Below are positions 54,784 through 64,000 of a stretch of DNA of 64,000 bases, one piece after another (within the stretch, counting starts at the first letter, position 1; each line of letters opens with the position of its first letter). Origin of the DNA: an uncultured Paracoccus sp. (GTDB taxonomy: Bacteria > Pseudomonadota > Alphaproteobacteria > Rhodobacterales > Rhodobacteraceae); contig NZ_CANMEH010000002.1 of assembly GCF_947496875.1 (NCBI RefSeq), positions 372,001 to 436,000 of the forward strand, given 5' to 3'. Position numbers and translations under genes: made by a program. The notes beneath the pieces were generated by a model. That model was given only the letters and a program-made list of their open reading frames with translations. It made no database searches and was not told where the DNA came from.

Positions 54784-55311
54784 ATGGAATCCGACCCGCG
54801 CGACCCCGTCGCCCGCCCTGACCGGCCCCGCACGGACGTATCAGGCCCGGTCCGCCTGGATGCGACGGATCGCAAGATTCTGACCCTGCTGCAGCAGGAC
54901 ACCACCCTGCCGCTGGACGAGATGGCGTCGCGTGTCGGGGCGTCGCGGACGCCGGTCTGGAACCGCATACGGCGGATGCGCGAGCAGGGCGTGATCCGGG
55001 CGCAGGTCGCGCTGCTCGACCCCGAGGCACTGGGGCTCGAGGCCTGCTTCTTCGTTTTGATCCGGACGGCGGAACATGACCCAGACTGGGCGGCGCGGTT
55101 TCTGACGGCGGTGCGCGCCCGCCCCGAGGTAGTCGAGGCCCACCGACTGGCAGGCGACATCGACTATCTGCTCAAGGTGCAGGTGCGCAATGCACGGGCC
55201 TATGACCGGTTCTATCAGGCGCTGACCGCCGAGGTGCGCGTGCAGTCGATGACCGCCCTGCTGTCGATGGAGCAGATGAAATCCACGACGGCCCTGCCGA
55301 TCGAGGGCTGA
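54784..55311 (+). CDS. Lrp/AsnC family transcription regulator
   Basis: A 175-residue regulator with an N-terminal winged helix-turn-helix (LDATDRKILTLLQQDTTLPL, then VGASRTPVWNRIRRM) and a C-terminal RAM/AsnC ligand-binding domain (GDIDYLLKVQVRNARAYDRF). AGGA lies 9 bases before the ATG at 54784; a TTG at 54757 is possible but less likely. It is followed after 2 bases by a LysR gene. The target genes are unknown, though the TAXI-TRAP operon just upstream is a fair guess. Confidence 0.92.
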   Translation: MESDPRDPVARPDRPRTDVSGPVRLDATDRKILTLLQQDTTLPLDEMASRVGASRTPVWNRIRRMREQGVIRAQVALLDPEALGLEACFFVLIRTAEHDPDWAARFLTAVRARPEVVEAHRLAGDIDYLLKVQVRNARAYDRFYQALTAEVRVQSMTALLSMEQMKSTTALPIEG

Positions 55312-55313
55312 GC

Positions 55314-56312
55314 GTGCGGCGTCCGCCTGCGCCGCCCGGACCGGCACACGCGGGCGGGCGCCAGGGCGGCGGACCCGCGGACCCCACCCTGTCACCGACC
55401 CTCGACCAGCTTCAGGTGTTTCTGGCGATCGTGGACACCGGCAGCTTCGGGGCTGCGGCCCGGCATCTTGGCCGGGCCACATCTGTGATCAGCTACGCCA
55501 TCGCCCATCTGGAAGGCGAAATGGGGGTGGTCCTGTTCGACCGGGAAGGGTCGCGCAAACCGCGCCTGACCTCACGCGGCCAGGCGCTGCTGGCCGACAT
55601 CCGGCGCATCGGCGACGACGTGGACCGGCTGCGCGCCCGCGTGGCGGGGCTGAGGCAGGGGGTCGAACCCACGCTGTCGCTGGCGCTGGATGTCATGGCG
55701 CCGATGCAGGTGATCGCCGCACTGCTGCGCGACTTCGCGGCCGCCTTTCCGACGGTGCCGCTGCAACTGCATGTCGAGGCACTGGGGGGACCGGCGGCGC
55801 GGCTGATGGACGACTGGGCCGATCTGGCCGTCACCGGGCCAATCGTCCAGCCGATCGAGGGCACCGAGCAGCAGCATCTCGGTGCGGTCACGCTGGTCCC
55901 GGTCTGCGCGCCCGATCACCCGCTGGCCGTGGCCCAGGCGCGGCCCGGCATGGTCCGCGACCATCTGCAGGTGGTCCTGACGGATTGGTCCGAGCTGACG
56001 ATGGGGCGCGACTTTTCGGTGCTGTCGACTCGGACCTGGCGGATTGCGGATCTGTCCGCGAAACATGCGCTGCTGAGCGAGGGGATCGGCTGGGGCAACA
56101 TGCCGCTGCACCTGGTGCGCGACGATCTGGCCGCCGGCCGGCTGGTTCACCTGGCTCTGCCAGAAGCGCCGAAGACCCGATACGACCTGCTGCTGCTGAC
56201 CCGGCGGGGCAGCGCCGCCGGCCCCGCGGCCCGATGGCTGATCGGCGCGCTGATGCGGGCCTTTTGCCAGGCGGACGGCACCGATCCGGCCACGAGTTCG
56301 CCACCGCTCTGA
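55314..56312 (+). CDS. LysR family transcription regulator
   Basis: A 332-residue regulator starting at GTG 55314, two bases after the Lrp gene stop. The HTH is in LDQLQVFLAIVDTGSFGAAARHLGRATSVISYAIAHLE-type sequence (about residues 30-65), preceded by a 25-residue Pro/Gly-rich leader. An effector-binding domain follows (TLSLALDVMAPMQVIAALL and on). LysR proteins usually act on a divergent neighbour; here the gene is co-directional with the Lrp gene and convergent to DUF4202. Its target and effector are unknown. Confidence 0.92.
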   Translation: MRRPPAPPGPAHAGGRQGGGPADPTLSPTLDQLQVFLAIVDTGSFGAAARHLGRATSVISYAIAHLEGEMGVVLFDREGSRKPRLTSRGQALLADIRRIGDDVDRLRARVAGLRQGVEPTLSLALDVMAPMQVIAALLRDFAAAFPTVPLQLHVEALGGPAARLMDDWADLAVTGPIVQPIEGTEQQHLGAVTLVPVCAPDHPLAVAQARPGMVRDHLQVVLTDWSELTMGRDFSVLSTRTWRIADLSAKHALLSEGIGWGNMPLHLVRDDLAAGRLVHLALPEAPKTRYDLLLLTRRGSAAGPAARWLIGALMRAFCQADGTDPATSSPPL

Positions 56313-56322
56313 CGATACCCGC

Positions 56323-56901
56323 TCAGGCGGCGTCGGCAGTCCGCACCGCTGCGGCAAGCTGATCCGGCATCGCAAATTCAGCCAGGGCCCGCGCCCGCGC
56401 ATCGGCGGACATCTTGCGCGCCGTCTTGGCCACGATGCGGACCAGGGCGTCGGGATCCTGGGTCGTCGCGAAGTCGCCAAGATAGTGACGGATGAAGGTA
56501 AAGCACGCCACGTCCTCCAGCGCCTGAACCTGCGGATCGCGCTTGATCCCCTCCTTCCGCAGCATCCGTCCCGCGGCCGCGACGTCGTCATCCCCGTAGC
56601 CCGCCGCGCGCATGATCTGCATGACGCGTTCCGCATGCCGCCGCCCCTGATCGCGGCGCCAGGTTAGGTAACCCTCGCGCCCCTCGGGATAGGCGGACCG
56701 GGACAGCATCCACCGCTCGATATGCTGGCCCCGGCAGGCGATGCGCAGCGGATCGGTGGCGTCAGGGAACAGATGCTGCTGTTCAGCGGTCATCCGCTGA
56801 CCGTACAGCAGTTCCGCAGGCTGGCCGTCTTCCTGCCGGGGATCGGCGGCATTCGCGGCATCAATGGCAGCAAAGGCGCGGGCAAGTGGCGTGTCGTTCA
56901 T
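56323..56901 (-). CDS. DUF4202 protein
   Basis: A 192-residue soluble protein. The conserved core is HIERWMLSRSAYPEGREGYLTWRRDQ followed by RRHAERVMQIM. LRKEGIKRDPQVQALEDVACFTFIRHYL is a second block. Conserved His/Arg/Trp residues suggest an enzyme or ligand-binding site. The family is widespread in bacteria and present in fungi, and its function is not known. It lies 36 bases after the ABC-transporter ATPase on the same strand and is probably the last gene of that operon, which hints at a role with the transported solute. Confidence 0.88.
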   Translation of the reverse strand: MNDTPLARAFAAIDAANAADPRQEDGQPAELLYGQRMTAEQQHLFPDATDPLRIACRGQHIERWMLSRSAYPEGREGYLTWRRDQGRRHAERVMQIMRAAGYGDDDVAAAGRMLRKEGIKRDPQVQALEDVACFTFIRHYLGDFATTQDPDALVRIVAKTARKMSADARARALAEFAMPDQLAAAVRTADAA

Positions 56902-56937
56902 CTTTGCGGTCCCGTCTCGAATTCCTGTCGATAAAGC

Positions 56938-58134
56938 TCAGCGAAACAGCACCAGAGAGCCCGGCGACCAGCTGACCCGGGTTCGCGTGCCGACGTCGGG
57001 CACTTCGCGCCCGAACACGTTGCGCATCGAGATGCGGACCTCGTGCGGGATGCCGTCATAGGCATCGGTCCCGTCCATGATCACGTCGTAATAGGTCATG
57101 TCGCCGTAATAGACGACCTCGTCGATCACCCCTTCGGTCACCCGCCCTGCGGCCGTCGCCCCCGCGCCCAGCAGGGTCGCGGCCTCGGGGCGGAATCCGA
57201 TGCTGGGGCCGGCGTCGCCCGCATCGACGCGGCTGACATTCGCTGCGGGGATGTCGACCGTGCCCAGGCCGGGGGCGGCGACGGTGACGTGATCATGGGT
57301 TTCGGACATGATCCGGGCGGGCAGGAAGTTCATCACGCCGATGAAATCCGCAACCTTGCGGCTGGCCGGCCGGGCATACAGCGCCTCGGGTCCGTCCAGC
57401 TGGGCGATCTCGCCCTCGAACATGACGGCGATGCGATCGGACATAACCAGCGCCTCCTCCTGGTCATGGGTGACCAGGACGAAGGTGATGCCCACCTGGC
57501 GCTGCAGCTTGATCAGTTCGACCTGCATCTGCTCGCGCATCTTGCGGTCCAGCGCCGACAGGGGTTCGTCGAGCAGCAGCACCTTGGGCTTCAGGATCAG
57601 CGCCCGGGCCAGTGCGACGCGCTGGCGCTGCCCCCCGGACAGCGCATGGGCGGCACGGCCGCCAAACCCGGTCAGCCCGACCATGCCCAGCGCCTCCTCC
57701 ACCGCCGCTGCCTTTTCGACGCGGGAACGCGGGTCGCGGCGCAGGCCGAAACCTACGTTTTCCGCGACCGTCAGATGCGGAAAGATGGCGTAGGACTGAA
57801 AGACCATGTTCGTCGGCCGGACATTGGCAGGAACGTTCCGCATGTCCCTGCCGTCGATCATGACCACGCCCGAACTGATGTCCTCGAACCCGGCAATCGT
57901 GCGCAGCAGCGTGGTCTTGCCGCAGCCGGACGGGCCCAGCAGCGAAAAGAACTCGCCCTCGCGGATGGTCAGGTCGATGCCGCGCAGGGCGTGATAGTCA
58001 CCGTAGTACTTGTGCAGACCCCGGCACTCGATCATCGGCCGGCGGGGCGCCTGGTCCGGGCGCGGCCGACGCGCCGGCGCGGCACCCGCAGCGGATGCGG
58101 GGGCCACGCGGGCAGAGGGCTGGGGGATCGTCAC
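56938..58134 (-). CDS. potA: Polyamine-type ABC transporter ATP-binding protein (PotA-like)
   Basis: A 398-residue ATPase with a 33-residue Ala/Pro-rich leader before the conserved start. It has Walker A LLGPSGCGKTTLL (about residues 67-79), the Q-loop in NMVFQSYAIFPHLTV and signature LSGGQRQRVALARAL. Walker B is LLLDEPLSALD, with switch His in VTHDQEEAL, and a C-terminal TOBE domain gives ligand/regulatory control. The DRKMREQMQVELIKLQRQ stretch is typical of PotA. Its stop is 36 bases before the DUF4202 gene; its start overlaps potC (ATGA). Confidence 0.92.
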   Translation of the reverse strand: MTIPQPSARVAPASAAGAAPARRPRPDQAPRRPMIECRGLHKYYGDYHALRGIDLTIREGEFFSLLGPSGCGKTTLLRTIAGFEDISSGVVMIDGRDMRNVPANVRPTNMVFQSYAIFPHLTVAENVGFGLRRDPRSRVEKAAAVEEALGMVGLTGFGGRAAHALSGGQRQRVALARALILKPKVLLLDEPLSALDRKMREQMQVELIKLQRQVGITFVLVTHDQEEALVMSDRIAVMFEGEIAQLDGPEALYARPASRKVADFIGVMNFLPARIMSETHDHVTVAAPGLGTVDIPAANVSRVDAGDAGPSIGFRPEAATLLGAGATAAGRVTEGVIDEVVYYGDMTYYDVIMDGTDAYDGIPHEVRISMRNVFGREVPDVGTRTRVSWSPGSLVLFR

Positions 58135-58945
58135 AGGAAACCTCCGCTATCGGTCCGGCCGGTGCGGGCGACGCCGCGGCGGCGGAAATACTCGGCCAGC
58201 ATCAGCAGCACGACGGACAGCGCCACCAGCATCGTGCCAAGCGCCATGATCATCGGAATCGACTTGGGAAAGCGCAGCTGGCTGAAGATGTAGGTGGGCA
58301 GTGTCGGTTCGTTGCCGGCGAGGAAGAAGGCGATGATGAATTCGTCCAGGCTGACCGTGAAGCTCATCAGCAGCGCCGACATGATCCCCGGCATGACCAA
58401 GGGCAGGATGACAAGACGGAACGCGCTCCACCGGGTTTCGCCAAGATCGTAGGCAGCTTCCTCGAGCGACGTGTCAAGGCTAGCAAAGGCGGTGGACAGG
58501 ATCGCCACGGCAAACGGCATGCAGATCAGCGTGTGTCCAAGGATCACCGTGAAGATCGACAGATTCACCCCGGCCGCCAGCAGAACGACCAGCAGCGACA
58601 CCGCCACGATGATTTCCGGCAGAACCAGCGGCAGCATGATCAGGCCCATGATCGGCCCCTTAGCCGGAAAGCTGTACCGCGTTGAGGCACGGGCCGCGAA
58701 GATGCCCAGCGACGTGGCAAGAACCGCGGCGCTGAGCGCGATGGTGAGCGAGTTCAGAAGCGCGGTCCGCAGCGCGGCATTCTCGACCATCTGGACGAAC
58801 CAGCGGGTGGTGAAATCCTTCAGCGGAAAGGCGATCACCGTCGCATCGTTCAGTGCAAAGATCGGCAGCAGCGCGATGGGCGCGTACAGGAAGACCAGAT
58901 AGGCCACGGCATAGACGCGCAGCCCGGACCCTCGTCCCGCCACGC

Positions 58946-58949
<4 letters not shown>
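58131..58949 (-). CDS. potC: Polyamine-type ABC transporter permease (PotC-like)
   Basis: A 272-residue permease with six hydrophobic segments, the first at about residues 11-33. The cytoplasmic EAA loop (LEEAAYDLGETRWSAFRLVI) docks with the ATPase. The TVSLDEFIIAFFLAGNEPTLPTYIFSQLR stretch is typical of the PotC group. It overlaps potB upstream and potA downstream by four bases each, so the three proteins are made together. Confidence 0.93.
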
Positions 58950-61202
<2,253 letters not shown>

Positions 61203-61225
61203 CGATCTTGCGCCAGAACGGATGA

Positions 61226-61258
61226 ACCGCCGCCCTTCCGGGCGGCGGTTTCGTTTAC
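61226..61258. terminator. Bidirectional terminator between takP and dctM
   Basis: AACCGCCGCCC (61226-61236) pairs perfectly with 61241-61251 across TTCC and is followed by TCGTTTAC. It ends takP 24 bases after its stop. On the minus strand the stem follows the dctM stop by about 55 bases and ends in TTCAT, so it could serve both. Confidence 0.85.
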
Positions 61259-61307
61259 AGGCTCATGTTGCCGACTTGGGAAAGCGTCAAACCGTGCCGG
61301 CGGCGGA

Positions 61308-63251
61308 TCAGTTTCCGGGCGGAGCCGACCCGAGGCCCGGGGGCGGACCGCCCAGGCCGCCAAGCCCTCCCAGCCCACCCGTACCGGATGCGGCAGGCGC
61401 AGGTGTATCGTCAGCAGCGGGTTGGGCCGGGTCTCCGCCATCCGCGTCGCCGGACGGGGCCGCCGGTCCACCATAGTTCGGCGCGCCAAGCTGGCCCAGA
61501 CCACCCAGCCCGCCGGGCGTGGCGCCCGCCGGATCCGGCGCCGCATCCGTGCCGCCGGCCGGGGCCGCGGGCTGTCCGAACGGACTGCCGCCCAGTCCGC
61601 CCAGCCCGCCGAGACCGCCCAGCCCACCGCTGCCCTGCGTGCCCATCGGAATCTCGATCCGCACGTTCGACGTGTCGATCGGGGCACCCTTGTAGTGCAT
61701 GACCATGCCCGGGAACATCAGCACCAGCGCGACCATCACGATCTGGATCACCACGAACGGCACCGCGCCCCAGTAGATCTGCGAGGTGCGCACCGGATCC
61801 ATCGTCAGGCCGGTGACTTTGTCGGTATACGCCGCCTTGGGCGCGACCGAACGCAGGAAGAACAGCGCGAAACCGAACGGCGGGTGCATGAAGCTGGTCT
61901 GCATGTTGACGCCCAGCAGCACGCCGAACCAGATCAGGTCGATGCCAAGGCTCTCTGCCGCCGGTGCCAGCAGCGGCACGATGATGAAGGCAAGCTCGAA
62001 GAAGTCGAGGAAGAACGCCAGCAGGAAGACGAGGATCGAAACGACGATCAGGAAGCCGTATTCGCCGCCCGGCAGCGAGGTCAGCAGATGTTCGACCCAC
62101 AGATGCCCGTTCACGCCGTAGAACGTCAGCGAGAACACCCGCGCCCCGACCAGGATGAACATCACGAAGGACGACAGTCGGGTGGTAGACGCCAGCGCCT
62201 GCGGTATGACGCCGCCGCCCAGACGCCCCTTCATCCCTGCCAGCACCAGCGCCCCGACCGCGCCCATGGCGCCGCCCTCGGTCGGCGTGGCGATGCCCAG
62301 GAAGATCGTCCCCAGCACCAGGAAGATCAGCGCCAGCGGCGGGATCAGCACGATGATCACCTGCTGGGCAAGGCGGCTCATCATGTTCAGCTTCAGCGCC
62401 CGGTCCAGCAGGGCCGCGACATAGATCACGATGACCGCGATGGCGGCGGCGAGGATATCGGCGTTGACCCCCTGGGTCGGGTGCAGCCACGACCACGCCA
62501 CGTAGAAGACCCCGATGGCCGCCACCAGCGCCACGATCAGCGACAGGATGCCGGAGCCGAGCGTCCGCGCCTCCTTCGGCAGGGCCGGCATCGAATTCGG
62601 GCGCATGATCGACATCAGCGCCACGTAGGACATGTAGAGCCCGGTCAGCACCAGACCCGGGATCAGCGCCCCCTTGTACATGTCACCGACCGACCGGCCG
62701 AGCTGGTCGGCCAGGACGATCAGCACCAGCGACGGCGGGATGATCTGCGCCAGCGTCCCCGAAGCCGCGATCACCCCCGACGCGATGCGGCGGTCATAGC
62801 CATAGCGCAGCATGATCGGCAGCGAGATCAGCCCCATGGCGATCACCGACGCGGCGACCACCCCCGTGGTGGCGGCCAGCAGCGCGCCCACGATGATCAC
62901 GGCATAGGCCAGCCCGCCGCGAACCGGGCCGAACAGCTGGCCGATCGTGTCCAGCAGATCCTCGGCCATGCCGGACTTTTCCAGCACGATCCCCATGAAG
63001 GTGAAGAACGGGATCGCCAGCAGCGTCTCGTTCGACAGCAGCCCCCACAGACGTTCCGGCATCGCCTGCAACAGTGGCCAGCTCAGGTTGATGTTGCCCC
63101 CCGACAGCGGCGCAAGTTCGACGCCGATGACGAAGAACAGCAGCCCGTTCGCCGCCAGCGCAAACGCCACCGGATAGCCGAGCAGCAGGAATCCCACGAG
63201 TGACAGGAACATGATGGGCGCCATGTTCTCGGCGATCAGTTCCAGGATCAT
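61308..63251 (-). CDS. dctM: TRAP transporter large permease (DctM) with Gly-Leu-rich tail
   Basis: A 647-residue DctM-type permease with 12 or more hydrophobic segments. Core motifs are IPFFTFMGIVLEKSGMAEDLLD, YAVIIVGALLAATTGVVAASVIAMG and a GIATPTEGGAMGAVGAL motif. The ATG at 63251 overlaps the dctQ stop by one base. The last 112 residues (536-647) are not part of the transporter. They are Gly/Leu/Pro/Ala-rich with repeated GGLGGLGG runs at both ends. Typical DctM is 420-450 residues; TakM-like long forms are near 540, so the tail is extra. Confidence 0.9.
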   Translation of the reverse strand: MILELIAENMAPIMFLSLVGFLLLGYPVAFALAANGLLFFVIGVELAPLSGGNINLSWPLLQAMPERLWGLLSNETLLAIPFFTFMGIVLEKSGMAEDLLDTIGQLFGPVRGGLAYAVIIVGALLAATTGVVAASVIAMGLISLPIMLRYGYDRRIASGVIAASGTLAQIIPPSLVLIVLADQLGRSVGDMYKGALIPGLVLTGLYMSYVALMSIMRPNSMPALPKEARTLGSGILSLIVALVAAIGVFYVAWSWLHPTQGVNADILAAAIAVIVIYVAALLDRALKLNMMSRLAQQVIIVLIPPLALIFLVLGTIFLGIATPTEGGAMGAVGALVLAGMKGRLGGGVIPQALASTTRLSSFVMFILVGARVFSLTFYGVNGHLWVEHLLTSLPGGEYGFLIVVSILVFLLAFFLDFFELAFIIVPLLAPAAESLGIDLIWFGVLLGVNMQTSFMHPPFGFALFFLRSVAPKAAYTDKVTGLTMDPVRTSQIYWGAVPFVVIQIVMVALVLMFPGMVMHYKGAPIDTSNVRIEIPMGTQGSGGLGGLGGLGGLGGSPFGQPAAPAGGTDAAPDPAGATPGGLGGLGQLGAPNYGGPAAPSGDADGGDPAQPAADDTPAPAASGTGGLGGLGGLGGPPPGLGSAPPGN

Positions 63252-63931
63252 CAGCGCGTGTCCCCGTTGGTCCGGTCGCGGTCGGTCTGGTTGCGGTTGT
63301 GATCGAGCGGATGATCGATCATCGCGTCGGTGATCGGGTGATCCGGACTGGCAAAGCCTGCCTCGGCCAGGGCGCTGTCGTCGATCTGCACCACCTTGTG
63401 CGGCGATACCGGCGCCTGTGTGTCCTCGGTCAGCCCGCGCATCACCGCGATCTTCTTGATGATCTCGGACACGCCCTGCAGGAACAGCAGCACGAAGCCG
63501 GCGAGCAGCAGGGCCTTGGCCGGCCAGAGGATCAGCCCGCCCGCGTTCATCGAGCGTTCGCCCGAGGCGATCGAACGTTCCAGCCACGGGACCATCAGCC
63601 AGATCATCAGGATGACGAACGGCATAAGGAACAGCAGATGCCCGATCAGGTCGATCCAGTGCTGGGTCCGCCGGGTGCGACCGCCATACAGGATGTCGAT
63701 GCGGATATGCTCGTTTTCCAGCAGCGTGTAGGCGGCGGCCAGCAGAAACGCGGCCCCGTACAGATACCACTGCAGTTCCAGCCACGCGTTGGACGAGATG
63801 GACCAGACCTTGCGGATGATGGCGTTGCCGGCGCTGACGAGGATCGCGACGAGGATCAGCCAGCTGACCCAACGACCGATAAGCGTCGTCATCCGGTCGA
63901 CGCCGCGCGAAAAGGCCAGAAGGCCGCCCAT
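63251..63931 (-). CDS. dctQ: TRAP transporter small permease (DctQ)
   Basis: A 226-residue protein with four hydrophobic segments (about residues 20-40, 55-72, 95-112 and 135-155). SSNAWLELQWYLYGAAFLLAAAYTLLENEHIRIDI is the DctQ core. A hydrophilic cytoplasmic tail of about 50 residues rich in Asp, His, Arg and Asn ends the protein. It couples directly to dctM (TGATG). Both genes point at takP from the other side. The 69 bases upstream to the window end show no promoter I trust. Confidence 0.92.
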   Translation of the reverse strand: MGGLLAFSRGVDRMTTLIGRWVSWLILVAILVSAGNAIIRKVWSISSNAWLELQWYLYGAAFLLAAAYTLLENEHIRIDILYGGRTRRTQHWIDLIGHLLFLMPFVILMIWLMVPWLERSIASGERSMNAGGLILWPAKALLLAGFVLLFLQGVSEIIKKIAVMRGLTEDTQAPVSPHKVVQIDDSALAEAGFASPDHPITDAMIDHPLDHNRNQTDRDRTNGDTR

Positions 63932-64000
63932 CGATGTCCCCTCTCACCTTCCCCGGTGCATCTTCGCGGGTGCCCTGCGCGGCCTTTCCGGCACGTCTTC

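Overview
This window reads as ordinary chromosome from an alphaproteobacterium of the order Rhodobacterales (Rhodobacter/Paracoccus-like). The evidence is high GC, strong G/C at third codon positions, the ebfC-recR genes behind dnaX, a TakP-type TRAP binding protein, a leucine/isovalerate operon and a B12-dependent ribonucleotide reductase. Genus and species cannot be fixed by eye. I see no rRNA, tRNA, insertion sequence, integrase, prophage, CRISPR array or toxin-antitoxin pair. Coding density is very high, and many genes are coupled by ATGA, GTGA or TGATG overlaps.

Region 1 (1-17.3 kb) is mostly core housekeeping. It holds the 5' part of an MBL-fold hydrolase, then pyrH divergent from miaA, rlmE with a Ppx/GppA phosphatase, a small membrane protein with a VWA/CoxE-like protein, an M48 protease, a truncated haemoglobin, the argS-SPOR-nagZ operon, the 4.5S/SRP RNA, a DUF202 protein, nudC, and dnaX-ebfC-recR-thioesterase. 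A minus-strand, terminator-ended structured segment at about 4251-4446 is unexplained.

Region 2 (17.3-33.6 kb) is catabolic and stress-related. An hsp20 gene has a sigma-32-like promoter. It is followed by a VOC protein, glycolate oxidase glcDEF with a DUF465 protein, and a DUF599 protein. A long minus-strand leucine/isovalerate (liu) operon follows: isovaleryl-CoA dehydrogenase, DUF1622 protein, acyl-CoA synthetase, methylcrotonyl-CoA carboxylase beta and alpha, GST, HMG-CoA lyase and methylglutaconyl-CoA hydratase. A well-placed promoter and a perfect 14-bp palindrome sit just ahead of the dehydrogenase gene.

Region 3 (33.6-50.9 kb) holds thrS, a cold-shock gene with a structured leader and a clear terminator, a second acyl-CoA synthetase, class II ribonucleotide reductase nrdJ, a c-type cytochrome, a PAP2 protein, lolD and lolC/E, a TSUP exporter, an FAD reductase, radA, cvpA, purF and a VIT1/CCC1-type transporter.

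Region 4 (51-64 kb) is a transport cluster. It contains a TAXI-type TRAP system with a DUF1850 protein, Lrp and LysR regulators, a PotABC-like polyamine-type ABC transporter with no binding protein beside it but a DUF4202 gene behind it, and a TakP-like TRAP system whose binding protein is convergent with its membrane subunits. DctM carries an unusual Gly-Leu-rich tail.

I did not find a convincing new multi-gene system. The best leads are the structured minus-strand RNA candidate, the liu promoter/operator, the DctM tail, the cspA leader and the ABC/DUF4202 cluster.
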